Numbered from the stretch's first letter, positions 45,364 through 55,024 are shown. The stretch is 64,000 nt of DNA from an uncultured Flavobacteriaceae bacterium (GCA_947493175.1 CANLQD010000013.1:1-64000); one strand, 5' to 3'. Translations and numbers: made by a program. Notes: a model not told the origin generated them from the sequence alone.

Positions 45364-45699
45364 TTACATGCTCAATTTGTTGTATTTGTTCATCATCTGA
45401 ACCCCATGTACCAAAGTGGCACCGCTTTCGATAGCTGCACCGGCATGTACGGCTTCCATCATTTCTTCTTTTGTAATGCCGCGTTGCAATCCGTCTTTTG
45501 TATACGCATCGATACAATAGGGGCATTTGACTACGTGTGCCACTGCCAAGGCGATCAATGATTTTTCGCGAGCGCTGAGCGCGCCTTCTTCAAACACTTT
45601 TCCGTAGTAGTCAAAAAACTTGTTGCCGAGTTCCTCGCTCCATTCCGTGATATTTCCAAATTTTCGTAGGTCTGCCGGGTCGTAATATGAGTTTGCCAT
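45364..45699 (-). CDS. AhpD-like (carboxymuconolactone decarboxylase family) protein of the arsenosugar cluster
   Basis: 111 aa. The CMD/AhpD fold is indicated by ALSAREKSLIALAVAHVVKCPYCIDAYTKDGLQRG with redox CPYC (CxxC) and the following EAVHAGAAIESGATL. Members found beside ArsS are annotated as arsenosugar-associated peroxidase-like proteins; the electron donor or substrate is not settled. It is short, as usual. It lies between the DUF2064 gene and arsS on one strand. Confidence 0.88.
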   Translation of the reverse strand: MANSYYDPADLRKFGNITEWSEELGNKFFDYYGKVFEEGALSAREKSLIALAVAHVVKCPYCIDAYTKDGLQRGITKEEMMEAVHAGAAIESGATLVHGVQMMNKYNKLSM

Positions 45700-45799
45700 G
45701 TACTTTATTTTTTAAGTAAGAGAATAGTAGTCCAAAACCCATGAAATGGGTAGCGGTACCTGTTTTTTTATTAGAAGGATAACGCCCTAAAAATGGGAC

Positions 45800-46489
45800 T
45801 TAACAAGAGAAAGGTGAGCCTTTGTTGTAAAATGCTATGGGATAAAAAGAGGAAATCGTATTTGAACCATAGTAATAATCCAGGCTCTTTTTCCCAAGTA
45901 TAAAAACTACAATTCCTAAAAGCGCAGCGGACCATACTTCGGGAGAATGGAGGCAATGTTGTAAATCGGAAGTAGTGTCTATATCAAACAGTGTTTCCAG
46001 TCGAAAAACGTCAACGGATCTTCTTGATAGCAGCGTAAGCAACTCGTGCGATACCTTTGAAGTCTGCCAAGAGAACTTTTTAAAGGCATTTTTGTCAAAA
46101 TGAGCTTTAAGCAGCCCCATGAGATAAAATCCTCCATCGGAAGCCCGTCCTAAAACAAAATTACCAGTATCTAGCTGCTTTTTTGCTTTGTGCAAATGGG
46201 AAGCCTTTAATCCAGGAGTATCGTTTCCAATAGTAATGATTCGCTCATAGCCCTGTTCAAATAGGGTCTGGATCGCGTTAGTAAATCGTTCCCCAAAACT
46301 ATTTCCAATCTGGGTAGTCTCATCCAAGTGAATATAGGGGAGTCCCGTTTTTCGAACGGTCTGTATGGTTTGTTCGGTAAGTGCATCGAACAACTCTTCA
46401 CCATAGGCAATACCTTTTAAGGCCGCTTCTTTCTTCGAAGAATGGGCAAAAATCAATACAAGCGTATGTGGTTTTTCAGAGAGATGCAT
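45800..46489 (-). CDS. DUF2064 / TIGR04282-type glycosyltransferase of the arsenosugar cluster
   Basis: 229 aa from the ATG at 46489 (MHLSEKPHTLVLIFAHSSKKEA); a start at 46531 would add 14 poorly fitting residues. TQIGNSFGERFTNAIQTLF, GNDTPGL, LGRASDGGFYLMGL and LFDIDTTSDLQ are the motifs of the DUF2064 GT-A-like family, which often lies beside ArsS. It may act on the ribosyl moiety of arsenosugars. After about residue 190 the protein has an odd 40-residue tail with a hydrophobic stretch (ALLGIVVFILG), not standard for the family. Confidence 0.78.
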   Translation of the reverse strand: MHLSEKPHTLVLIFAHSSKKEAALKGIAYGEELFDALTEQTIQTVRKTGLPYIHLDETTQIGNSFGERFTNAIQTLFEQGYERIITIGNDTPGLKASHLHKAKKQLDTGNFVLGRASDGGFYLMGLLKAHFDKNAFKKFSWQTSKVSHELLTLLSRRSVDVFRLETLFDIDTTSDLQHCLHSPEVWSAALLGIVVFILGKKSLDYYYGSNTISSFYPIAFYNKGSPFSC

Positions 46490-46583
46490 AAATACCGGAC
46501 AGGTAGTAAAATTACAAAGAAATACTTTCAATTGTTCAGTCGTGAAGCATACCCAGTCTTTACTCCGGTAGTTATAAATTAAC

Positions 46584-46591
46584 TAATTTTG
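46584..46591 (+). promoter_or_regulatory. -7 box for the patatin gene
   Basis: TAATTTTG fits TAnnTTTG. It would start transcription near 46598 and so rules out a start at 46589. The -33 region is not recognisable. Confidence 0.4.
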
Positions 46592-46642
46592 AGGCGTTTT
46601 TGTAAACACATGTACTTTTTGCTAAAAAATATAAAGTATGGG

Positions 46643-47422
46643 ATGGAGGCGTTGAAATCGAAATCGATAGGTTTGGTACTTTCCGGTGGTGGGGTACGGG
46701 GCATGGCTCATATAGGTGTCTTGCGGGCCTTAGAGGAATATGGGATTTCTGCCCAAACAGTAGCCGGGAGCAGTGTTGGTGCTTTGGTAGCAGCTCTGTA
46801 TGCGAATGGTAATCCCGTACACGAAATGCTCTCTTTTTTTAAGGAAACCCCTTTATTCAAGTATAATTTTATAACCATATTGAAGCCGGGCCTTGTAGAT
46901 ACCGAAAGGTATATTGATATTTTTAAAGGCTATTTCCCTGAAGATCGTTTCAATGCCTTGGCACGTGAATTGCATGTGGTCGCCATCAATTTGCAGAAGG
47001 GGGAAGAAGAATTTTTTTCTGAAGGGGAATTGATTCGACCTCTTTTGGCTTCTGCTGCCTTACCTCCGGTCTTCAGTCCGGTCGAGATCAACAATTGTTT
47101 GTATGCAGACGGGGGTATTATGAATAATTTTCCTTTAGAACCTATCCGTGGTAAGACCGATTTTATGATCGGTAGTAATGTTTCAGTTATTAAGCAGGTC
47201 GAAAAGAAGCATATCAGTTCCTCGATTCAATTGGCTAATCGCACGACCGCTTTGATGATTTACGCCATTAATCGACAAAAAATTCACCAATGTGACCTTA
47301 TTTTCGAAGCGATGGAATTGGATGCCATCGGGGTGTTGGATAAAAAAGGCATAGAAAAGGCCTATGTTATCGGGTACGACCACGCGGCTAGGACGCTAGA
47401 AAAATATCTTTCCAAGGAATAA
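46643..47422 (+). CDS. Patatin-like phospholipase
   Basis: 259 aa from 46643 (MEALKSKSIGLVLSGGG); an upstream ATG at 46610 adds 11 residues and cannot be excluded. The Ser-Asp dyad is visible: GGGVRGMAHIG oxyanion loop, GSSVG (nucleophile Ser), and YADGGIMNNFP (catalytic Asp in DGG). Patatins hydrolyse phospholipid or other lipid esters. There is no signal peptide, so it is cytoplasmic or at the inner face of the membrane. It converges with and overlaps the next minus-strand gene by 35 bp. Confidence 0.9.
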   Translation: MEALKSKSIGLVLSGGGVRGMAHIGVLRALEEYGISAQTVAGSSVGALVAALYANGNPVHEMLSFFKETPLFKYNFITILKPGLVDTERYIDIFKGYFPEDRFNALARELHVVAINLQKGEEEFFSEGELIRPLLASAALPPVFSPVEINNCLYADGGIMNNFPLEPIRGKTDFMIGSNVSVIKQVEKKHISSSIQLANRTTALMIYAINRQKIHQCDLIFEAMELDAIGVLDKKGIEKAYVIGYDHAARTLEKYLSKE

Positions 47423-47765
47423 TGAAGGGGAGGATCGCACACCAAATGATGAAAAAAGCACCCATGCCGCTAGGGTAAGGTTGTTTTTGCCATAAGGCCG
47501 GTAGCATCACGAACAACACCCATGATCCCTTGTAAGTTAGCTGGAACAACAGTACCAAAGCCATTTTTTTGGGATACAAAAGTCCAAGAATCGAAAGTAA
47601 GAAGATGGCTCCCCATAAACTTCCCACCAATCGAATAACTTCCGAGTACGGATAGGTATTTTGAAATACAGTAACCGCCGCCTTTTTAGGATAGAACAAG
47701 GACGTGATGCTGATCCATCCCGCTACAATGATATTGGCAATATATACAGTTTTCAAAGCAATCAT
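47388..47765 (-). CDS. Four-helix membrane protein of unknown function
   Basis: 125 aa with four predicted membrane helices (about 5-25, 42-62, 65-90, 102-122) and short loops containing FYPKKAA and LYPKKMA. I do not recognise the family. Its 3' end overlaps the patatin gene by 35 bp, tail to tail. No partner gene is apparent. Confidence 0.65.
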   Translation of the reverse strand: MIALKTVYIANIIVAGWISITSLFYPKKAAVTVFQNTYPYSEVIRLVGSLWGAIFLLSILGLLYPKKMALVLLFQLTYKGSWVLFVMLPALWQKQPYPSGMGAFFIIWCAILPFIIPWKDIFLAS

Positions 47766-47838
47766 TTTACTAAAAGTTTTGAGGACAAAATTATACAGGT
47801 TATCAGGTAAACCGTTTACCTTATGGTAAATTCGAAGA

Positions 47839-48435
47839 CTATTGGGAGATATTTCTTCGAATACGGCTCAGCGACTGTTGGGTTACTCCCAAGTAGGAGG
47901 CAAGATGTTTTAGGGAAACCCGGCCTACCAGCTCAGGACGGTTATTTAACAGTAGGCGATAGCGGTTTTCGGCCGTTTCGTTTTGAAGCTCCTCAAGAAT
48001 ATTTTCCGTAAAAAACTGTACTTCTTGGGTAATTTTATGGGCGAAAGCCTTCCAAATGGGCAATTGCAACAATTCCTGTTGGTCGGTATACGTAATTTGC
48101 CAAACGCTACTGTCTTCTAAGGCTTCGATATTTTCCCTGGAGGGTTGTCGCTCGTTAAAGCTACGTTGGGAAGTGAACATATAGGGGGCTTCGGTAAAGA
48201 ACTTGGTCACCGCCTCTCCATCTCTCCAGATAAAGAATCGCAAGAGGCCGGTTTCTAAAAACGAAAGGTGATGGCATACGGTGCCATTTTTCAATAACAA
48301 CGCTCCTTTTTGATAGGTTTTATGGGATAACTTGGCACGAATTATAGCCCAGTCCTGGTCTGAGATAGAAATGTAGCTTTCTATGAATTTTCTAAAGGTA
48401 TGCGGTGTCTCCACGATTTTAGAAGTGAAACCCAT
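47839..48435 (-). CDS. Crp/Fnr-family transcriptional regulator
   Basis: 198 aa. An N-terminal cyclic-nucleotide-binding-type beta domain (KGALLLKNGTVCHHLSFLETGLLRFF, about residues 43-70) lacks the cysteines of FNR and the full cAMP motif. A C-terminal HTH with VSLKHLASYLGVTQQSLSRIRR (about 172-195) binds DNA. Proteins of this short type are common in Bacteroidota as regulators of oxidative or membrane functions. It lies 91 bp downstream of the reductase gene on the same strand; target unknown. Confidence 0.86.
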   Translation of the reverse strand: MGFTSKIVETPHTFRKFIESYISISDQDWAIIRAKLSHKTYQKGALLLKNGTVCHHLSFLETGLLRFFIWRDGEAVTKFFTEAPYMFTSQRSFNERQPSRENIEALEDSSVWQITYTDQQELLQLPIWKAFAHKITQEVQFFTENILEELQNETAENRYRLLLNNRPELVGRVSLKHLASYLGVTQQSLSRIRRNISQ

Positions 48436-48526
48436 AGTGGCGAGCTAATCATAAGCCGACAAAATGGATGGTTGAACCCCGACACTTATGCTCAGGGCCT
48501 TTTAGTACGGTTACTGATTCTTATGA

Positions 48527-49576
48527 TCAAACATCGTCATAATCGACCTTCAATGTTGGGGTCAAGGCGTGTGCCTGGCAGGTAAGGATAAATCCATCGG
48601 CGATTTCCCCATCGGTCAAGATTTGGTTCTGAACCATATCTGCCTTTCCTTCTTTGACCCTGGCAATACAGCTGCTACAGACTCCGCCTTGGCAAGAATA
48701 GGGAGCATCGATATTTTCCTTTAAAACCGCATCGAGCACCAACATTTTCCTATCCATCTTAAATGAAAAGGTTTCATCGTCTACAACAACTTCTACTTGG
48801 GTCTCCCCTTCTTCGCTTATGGGAAGCTCATCCAATATTTCCGTTGTAGTAAACAACTCAAAGTGTATGTGTTCTTCGGCAATCCCGTTTTCTTTTAGGC
48901 TGTTTTCGACCAAGCGAATCATTGGTTCGGGGCCGCATAGATAATAGTCGTCAAAACGGATATTTTTGTGTTTGTTCTTTAGGGCATAGTTGACCGTTGA
49001 TACATCAATACGACCGAACAGTGCATCTTCTTCCCTGGATTGACTATTTATAAAATAAACAAAAAACCTATTGGTATATTCTAACTGAAGCTTGTTGATC
49101 TCCGTATAGAACATGGTTTCTTCGTTCGATTTATTTCCATAAACCAATACGAATTTGTTGTCTTTGTGGCTGTCCAACACGGTTTTGGCGATACTCATTA
49201 TAGGTGTAATACCGCTACCTGCAGCAAATGCCGCAATATTCTTTGAATTCTCTGTAGGAGCAAAAACAAACCTTCCCTCAGGGGGCATTACTTCAAGAAC
49301 ATCGCCCACCTTCAATTCCGAGTTGGCGTAGTCGGAAAATCCGCCACGATCTACTTTTTTGACACCGATGGTAATACCGGCACTGGCGGGTGCTGAACTA
49401 ATGGAGTAGGCCCTACGGAGTTCGGTTCCCTTTATTTCTTTTTTGATCGTAATATACTGCCCGGCGGTAAAGGCAAAAGTTTGAAGTAGCTCTTTGGGAA
49501 CATCGAATGTAATGGCGACCGATTTAGGGGTTAATTTTTTAACATTGGAAACGGTCAGCGAGTGAAAATGGCTCAT
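48527..49576 (-). CDS. PaaE-like FAD/[2Fe-2S] oxidoreductase
   Basis: 349 aa. Layout as in PaaE, the reductase of phenylacetyl-CoA epoxidase: FAD-binding beta-barrel (RRAYSISSAP), NAD(P)-binding domain (GSGITPIMSI, YLCGPEPMI) and a C-terminal plant-type ferredoxin with YSCQGGVCSSC and LTCQA (four Cys ligands). It moves electrons from NAD(P)H to a partner oxygenase or desaturase. No paaABCD genes are present, so in this organism it may serve a fatty-acid desaturase or hydroxylase instead. Confidence 0.88.
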   Translation of the reverse strand: MSHFHSLTVSNVKKLTPKSVAITFDVPKELLQTFAFTAGQYITIKKEIKGTELRRAYSISSAPASAGITIGVKKVDRGGFSDYANSELKVGDVLEVMPPEGRFVFAPTENSKNIAAFAAGSGITPIMSIAKTVLDSHKDNKFVLVYGNKSNEETMFYTEINKLQLEYTNRFFVYFINSQSREEDALFGRIDVSTVNYALKNKHKNIRFDDYYLCGPEPMIRLVENSLKENGIAEEHIHFELFTTTEILDELPISEEGETQVEVVVDDETFSFKMDRKMLVLDAVLKENIDAPYSCQGGVCSSCIARVKEGKADMVQNQILTDGEIADGFILTCQAHALTPTLKVDYDDV

Positions 49577-49705
49577 GTAAACAAATTTGGTGCAAAACTA
49601 AGCATTGATGAAGCTATTTAAAACCGACACGACAAAAAATCCGCCGGGTTTGTAACAAAGTCTTATTTTTAGGTACCAAACTATAGCATAATTTTTAGAT
49701 CCGAG

Positions 49706-51175
49706 ATGTTCAAATACTTCATTACACTCCAATGGAAATCGTTTTTTAGATCGGCATCCTTGGGGAAAAGCATGGCGATGAAGATACTTATGGGCTTTTT
49801 TACGCTTTATATGTTGGCCACGCTACTGATGGCCGGTATCGGATTGTTTTTTGGTCTTGAAGAAGCATTTCCTGAAACCGACCCGTTATTTTTGGTAAGT
49901 CAATATCTCGTTTACTGGGTATTTATTGAGTTGGCCCTTCGCTATTTTATGCAGAAACTCCCAGTGATGGATGTGAAGCCCCTATTAACGCTTCCTATTG
50001 ATAAAAGTAAGATTGTTCATTATGTGCTAGGGCGTTCCGGTGTTTCGGTCTATAACCTGTTTGATTTGGCATTCTTTGTACCCTTCACCATCGTATTGTT
50101 GCTTCAGGGATATCCAATAGTAAATATCCTGGGGTGGTTTTTGGCTATGATGGGTATAGTGCTCAGCATCAACTATACCAACTTTCTTATTAACAAGAGC
50201 GACAAGGCATTAGCGGTTGTTCTATTGTTTGTTGTTGTGCTATACGCGCTCGATTATTTTGATTTGTATCCGGTTCGAGCGTTTTTTGGATCGCTGTTTT
50301 ATGGCCTTTATGAAAATCCGTTCCTAGCCCTTATTCCGGTTTTTTTGACGATAACGATGTACTATGTCAATTATCGCTTTTTGAGACATGGTATTTTTCT
50401 CGATGCTTCCTTACAGCAAAAAACCAAAGAGGTCGCTACCTTCGATTTAACATGGACTAGACGATTTGGCGACATTGCCCCATTTTTACAATTAGACTTA
50501 AAGTTGATTTGGAGAAACAAACGTACCAAGGTTCAGGCCTTCGTATCGTTAGCGATGATTTTTTATGGCCTTGTTTTTTATACGATGGAAGATTTTGGAC
50601 TCAATTCGGTGATGATGGTCGTGGTCGGTATTTTGATGACCGGCATCTTTTTGATGAATTTTGGTCAGTTCATTCCGGCCTGGGACAGTGCTTATTATAG
50701 CATGATGATGTCACAGAACATTCCGTTGCGAAAGTATCTGGAAGCCAAAGCGGGCCTCATAGCGGTAAGCGTTGTGGTCATGTTCTTTTTGTCGATTCCC
50801 TATGTGTATTTTGGGTGGGAAGCTCTCGCCATTAATTTCAGTACGGCATTGTACAATTTAGGAATTAATATACCGATCATTTTATTTTTCGGGTCCATGA
50901 ATAAGAAACGGATCGATTTGACCAAAAGTCCGTTGGGGAACATGCAGGGTACGGGTGCCGCCCAGTTTTTGGTGGGTATCCCGCTATTTGGAGCCCCTAT
51001 GTTGTTATATGGCGTATTGAGTTTTTTGGTTTCGTTCGAAGTAGCGCTTATTGCTCTGGCATTGATAGGAATTCTTGGATTTGCCTTTAGAAAACACCTA
51101 TTGGATAAGATTACCTTGCTATATGGCAAACGAAAGTATGGTATGATTGCCGGTTTTAAAGAAAGAAACGGCTAA
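49706..51175 (+). CDS. DUF5687 membrane protein, probable ABC exporter permease
   Basis: 489 aa with about 12 hydrophobic helices. The N-terminus LQWKSFFRSASLGKSMAMK and central QLDLKLIWRNKRTK are the conserved parts of DUF5687, a Bacteroidota family found with ABC ATPases, as here (ATPase gene at 51373). It would form the membrane part of an exporter for an unknown substrate. Start ATG at 49706 with no competing frame. Confidence 0.82.
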   Translation: MFKYFITLQWKSFFRSASLGKSMAMKILMGFFTLYMLATLLMAGIGLFFGLEEAFPETDPLFLVSQYLVYWVFIELALRYFMQKLPVMDVKPLLTLPIDKSKIVHYVLGRSGVSVYNLFDLAFFVPFTIVLLLQGYPIVNILGWFLAMMGIVLSINYTNFLINKSDKALAVVLLFVVVLYALDYFDLYPVRAFFGSLFYGLYENPFLALIPVFLTITMYYVNYRFLRHGIFLDASLQQKTKEVATFDLTWTRRFGDIAPFLQLDLKLIWRNKRTKVQAFVSLAMIFYGLVFYTMEDFGLNSVMMVVVGILMTGIFLMNFGQFIPAWDSAYYSMMMSQNIPLRKYLEAKAGLIAVSVVVMFFLSIPYVYFGWEALAINFSTALYNLGINIPIILFFGSMNKKRIDLTKSPLGNMQGTGAAQFLVGIPLFGAPMLLYGVLSFLVSFEVALIALALIGILGFAFRKHLLDKITLLYGKRKYGMIAGFKERNG

Positions 51176-51217
51176 GGACGTGCCAAAAAACCGATAAACG
51201 ATTTAGGTCAATTTGAA

Positions 51218-51343
51218 ATGCTTTCCAATATCCATTCTTCGGCACAAGGGGCAGGAAAGTATCGTTTGATACCTTTTAAAAGGCAACAAGATTTTTTGTC
51301 CAGCACGGATAATTGGTTTGAGGCCTGGGCCAAAAAGCCTTGA
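51218..51343 (+). CDS. Small ORF, 41 aa, between permease and ATPase genes
   Basis: An ATG-initiated frame of 41 codons (MLSNIHSSAQGAGKYRLIPF...) fills most of the 197-bp gap between the two exporter genes and ends 29 nt before the ATPase start. It is not recognised; composition is like real protein (aromatic and basic residues) but it is short. It may be a small accessory protein or chance. Confidence 0.25.
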   Translation: MLSNIHSSAQGAGKYRLIPFKRQQDFLSSTDNWFEAWAKKP

Positions 51344-51372
51344 ACTTGACACTTGAATTTGAACTTTACGCT

Positions 51373-52095
51373 ATGATATCAGCACAAAACCTTACCAAAC
51401 GATACGGATCCAAGATGGTCCTGAATATTGAAAATCTTCAAATTCCTAAGGGTCAAAGTTTTGGGCTTGTGGGTAATAACGGTGCTGGTAAGACTACCTT
51501 TTTTAGTCTTTTGCTAGATTTGATTCCACCGAGTACGGGCCATATCGTGAATAACGGTGTTCAGGTAAATACCAGTGAGGATTGGAAACCCTTTACTGCT
51601 TCTTTTATCGATGAGTCTTTTTTAATCGGTTATCTGACACCGGAAGAGTACTTCTACTTTATTGGGGAACTACGAGGTCAGAACAGGGCCGATGTGAACG
51701 CGCTGTTGACCAATTTTGAGGACTTTTTTCATGGAGAGATACTTGGACAGAAAAAATACCTCCGTGATCTTTCAAAAGGAAATCAAAAGAAAACGGGAAT
51801 CGTTGCCTCATTTATAGGTCATCCAGAAGTGGTAATACTCGACGAACCTTTCGCGAATCTGGACCCGACCACCCAGATACGGCTAAAAGGGATTATCAAA
51901 GAACTGGCGGCGCAGCAAGAGGTAACCGTTTTGGTGTCGAGCCACGATTTAATGCATGTAACGGAGGTCAGCGACCGCATCGTGGTATTGAATCAAGGGG
52001 AAATAGTAAAGGATATCGAAACCTCTGAAAAAACGCTGGAAGAATTGGAAGTCTTCTTTGGAAAGCAGTCAGCAATCGAAGAGAGCGGCAATTGA
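51373..52095 (+). CDS. ABC transporter ATP-binding protein
   Basis: 240 aa from the ATG at 51373 (MISAQNLTKRYGSKMVL); an upstream ATG at 51340 adds 11 non-conserved residues in a repeat-like spacer. Walker A is GNNGAGKTT, the signature is LSKGNQKK (S of LSxGxxK present), and Walker B is VVILDEPFANLDP, followed by the H-loop SSHD. It pairs with the DUF5687 permease upstream. Confidence 0.93.
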   Translation: MISAQNLTKRYGSKMVLNIENLQIPKGQSFGLVGNNGAGKTTFFSLLLDLIPPSTGHIVNNGVQVNTSEDWKPFTASFIDESFLIGYLTPEEYFYFIGELRGQNRADVNALLTNFEDFFHGEILGQKKYLRDLSKGNQKKTGIVASFIGHPEVVILDEPFANLDPTTQIRLKGIIKELAAQQEVTVLVSSHDLMHVTEVSDRIVVLNQGEIVKDIETSEKTLEELEVFFGKQSAIEESGN

Positions 52096-52477
52096 TCATA
52101 CCTAACAGTCTCAAAAGAATCCAGAAACACAGACTTCCGGGTTTGTAAGCGGGTACTGGGAACGTATCCGGTTCATCTAGCCATGCTTTCAAGAACTTGC
52201 CAACTAGTGCAAAACCAAGGCGTGCCCGAGGTAACCACAGAAAATCAATTTAGCAAACCATTTAGTCGGTTTCAAGATTTTTTTTGTTAAACCCTATCGA
52301 ACTTAAATTGCCTATTTTGTTTTTGCCATGTGCGTACCGCAGGATCCAATACCTTTCAAGACCCTTACTTTAACATTAGAATGGCCTACAATCCCCACTT
52401 TTAGTATTTTTATCGATGAACTGCATAATAATACAGTTGTTTTTAAGTTAAGATACTACGTACGCATAACTACAGTT
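52096..52477. other. Gap before sprE; open frame but probably not coding
   Basis: The 382 bp upstream of the chosen sprE start include 150 bp in frame with it (from 52328), but these codons look random and would place a 50-residue tail before the lipoprotein signal. An imperfect TATTTTG lies near 52313. No terminator or RNA was recognised. Confidence 0.4.
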
Positions 52478-55024
52478 TTGAAGCTTCGATATAAACTTAT
52501 TTTAGGGGTCGTTTTGGTGGCACTGGTTTTTAATGCCTGTTCTACCAAGAAAGATGCCTTTTTGAACCGCAATTTTCACGCATTGAATACCAAGTACAAT
52601 GTCCTGTACAATGGAAACATCGCTTTTGAGGAAGGGCGGGAAGAGTTGAATGCAAGTTACCGAGACGATTACTGGGAACTACTACCGATAGAGCGTTTGC
52701 AGGTAACCGACGAAATAAAACTCGATTCTGAAGATAACAATCCCAAATTCGTAATAGCCGAGGAAAAGGCAACGAAAGCCATACAGAAACATAGTATGGA
52801 TATCAAGGACGAAGAACGAAACCCACAAACCGATGAGGCTTTCTTGTTATTGGGAAAGGCGCGGTATTTCGATCAACGTTATATCCCGGCCTTGGAGGCC
52901 TTCAATTACATTATTAAGAAATACAATTACAGCGATAAGCTGAACGAGGCACATATTTGGCGTGAAAAGGTGAATATCAGACTCGAAAACGAAGAACTCG
53001 CCATCAAGAACCTGAAGCGTTTAATGAAGTACGAGAAGCTAAAGGATCAAGAATACGCCGATGCACGGTCTATGATGGCACAGGCGTACATTAATCTTAA
53101 GGTCATTGATACAGCGGTTCAACAGCTTAAAATCGCTTCGTATTACACGAAACAAAATCCCGAAAAAGGACGGTATTACTACATCATTGGTCAACTTTAC
53201 AACGAACTTGGTCACAAAGACAGCGCCAATTACGCGTTCGATAAGGTCATTGAATTGAATCGAAAATCACCGAGGGTGTACATGATCAATGCCGAAATCC
53301 AAAAAATTAGAAATACGGAAATCACGGCTGCCAATGAACTCGACATTTTGGAGCATTTGACCGATTTAGAGGAGAACCGTGAAAATCGTCCGTTTCTGGA
53401 TAAGATTTATAGACAAATTGCCGAGTACCATCTAGAAAAAGAGTCTGATAGTAGTGCCTTGGTCTATTTCAACAAATCACTGCGTGCTACCCAGAACGAT
53501 GCGAAGTTGAATGCACGCAACTATGAGAATTTAGCCGAATATAACTTCGACGAAAATGAATATAAGTTGGCGGGTGCTTATTACGATAGCGTTCTCACAA
53601 ATCTGCCCGAGAACACCAAAAAGTTTCGTTCTACCAAAAAGAAGCTCGATAATCTAGAAGATGTCATCGCCTACGAAGATGTCGTTACCTATACAGATAG
53701 TATTATTTCACTGTACAAGATGTCTCCCGAAGAAAGAGAAGCTTATTTTGGCGACTATATTGCCGAGTTGAAACGTGTGGCCGAGGAGGCTGCCAAGAAG
53801 GAACAGGAGATGCAAAATGCCGGTTTTGCGGCTTTTGGAGAGACCAAGGGAGGTAAGGAGAACAAAGGGAAATTCTATTTTTATAACATTACTAGTTTGG
53901 GATATGGCCAGACCGATTTTACACAAAAATGGGGCGAACGTGAACTAGAAGATGATTGGCGATGGAGCAACAAGGCCAAGTCACTTCCTTCCGAGGCCAC
54001 TGGTGAAAACCTGGTAGCGAACGATAGCCTGAATACAGAACCCACGGAAGAGGAGAAATATTCCATAGCTTTCTACACCGATCGCATCCCGACCGACCCG
54101 GCGGTAATCGACAGCCTCAATACCGAACGCAATTTCGCCAACTATCAATTGGGGCTTATCTACAAAGAAAAGTTTAAGGAAAATCTTTTGGCGGCAGGCA
54201 AGTTGGAAGACGTGCTTCGTAGTAATCCCGAAGAGCGATTGATACTTCCTTCCAAATACAATCTGTATAAGATTTATGAGGAAGAGGGGAGTCCGTTGTT
54301 GGCTTCAATGAAAGAAGACATTCTACAGAACCACGGCGATTCGCGCTATGCCGAAATCATTTTAAACCCAAGGGCCGTGCTTACCGAAGGGGAAGACAGT
54401 CCAGATGCCCGTTATGCGGCATTGTACAAACGGTATGAACAACAGGAGTTTCTAAGGACCATTACCGGCGCAGAGAAAAACATCAACCAGTTTACAGGGG
54501 ATCCGATCGTACCTAAATTCGAGATGTTAAAGGCAAATGCGATTGGTAGGTTACAAGGTTTTGAACCCTTTAAGGAACAACTGAACTATGTAGCCTTGAC
54601 CTACCCGAACAATGCAGAGGGTAAAAAGGCAGAGCAGATGATTGCGGAGCAACTACCGAAATTAGAAGTAAAGGAGTTTTCGACGGAGACCGAAAAAGGA
54701 AATTGGAAAGTAGTGTTTCCCTTTAAAAGAAAAGATGACGAAAAAGCCGTTGAGTTGATGGAGTTACTGAAGAAATCCATCAGTGATCTGAGGTACAAGA
54801 ACATCGTCTCTAAAGATATTTACAACTTAGAGGATCAGTTTGTGGTGGTTCATGGCTTCAAATCGAAGAATTATGCGCTGGGCTACGCGGAATTGATAAA
54901 AATTAACAAGGATTACAAGGTTGATAATGAGAATTTTGTAATTTTATCCTCCAACTATAAAATCATTCAGGTACATAAAAACCTACAGGAATATAAGAGT
55001 CAAATTTTAACCCCAAAACCATAA
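52478..55024 (+). CDS. sprE: Gliding motility / T9SS lipoprotein SprE (PorW)
   Basis: 848 aa from a TTG at 52478, chosen because it puts a lipoprotein signal (KLRYKLILGVVLVALVFNAC) at the N-terminus with Cys21 as the lipidated residue. Several TPR-type helical repeats follow (about 130-420: SDKLNEAHIWREK, ARSMMAQAYINL, YYIIGQLYNELG, AYYDSVLTNLP). The C-terminal part has FVVVHGFKSKNYALGYAELI. SprE is needed for gliding and T9SS in Flavobacterium johnsoniae, where the homologue has about the same length. It supports the T9SS substrates found in this window. Bactofilin follows after 3 bp. Confidence 0.9.
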   Translation: MKLRYKLILGVVLVALVFNACSTKKDAFLNRNFHALNTKYNVLYNGNIAFEEGREELNASYRDDYWELLPIERLQVTDEIKLDSEDNNPKFVIAEEKATKAIQKHSMDIKDEERNPQTDEAFLLLGKARYFDQRYIPALEAFNYIIKKYNYSDKLNEAHIWREKVNIRLENEELAIKNLKRLMKYEKLKDQEYADARSMMAQAYINLKVIDTAVQQLKIASYYTKQNPEKGRYYYIIGQLYNELGHKDSANYAFDKVIELNRKSPRVYMINAEIQKIRNTEITAANELDILEHLTDLEENRENRPFLDKIYRQIAEYHLEKESDSSALVYFNKSLRATQNDAKLNARNYENLAEYNFDENEYKLAGAYYDSVLTNLPENTKKFRSTKKKLDNLEDVIAYEDVVTYTDSIISLYKMSPEEREAYFGDYIAELKRVAEEAAKKEQEMQNAGFAAFGETKGGKENKGKFYFYNITSLGYGQTDFTQKWGERELEDDWRWSNKAKSLPSEATGENLVANDSLNTEPTEEEKYSIAFYTDRIPTDPAVIDSLNTERNFANYQLGLIYKEKFKENLLAAGKLEDVLRSNPEERLILPSKYNLYKIYEEEGSPLLASMKEDILQNHGDSRYAEIILNPRAVLTEGEDSPDARYAALYKRYEQQEFLRTITGAEKNINQFTGDPIVPKFEMLKANAIGRLQGFEPFKEQLNYVALTYPNNAEGKKAEQMIAEQLPKLEVKEFSTETEKGNWKVVFPFKRKDDEKAVELMELLKKSISDLRYKNIVSKDIYNLEDQFVVVHGFKSKNYALGYAELIKINKDYKVDNENFVILSSNYKIIQVHKNLQEYKSQILTPKP

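Noticed and set aside
45281..45526. N-terminal extension of ArsS up to 45526
   Set aside because: The extra 82 residues read through the repeat spacer and into the AhpD-like gene in another frame; the ArsS-like sequence begins at 45280.
52328..52477. N-terminal extension of SprE
   Set aside because: It would put 50 residues before the lipoprotein signal; the TTG at 52478 gives a proper signal with the lipidated Cys at position 21.
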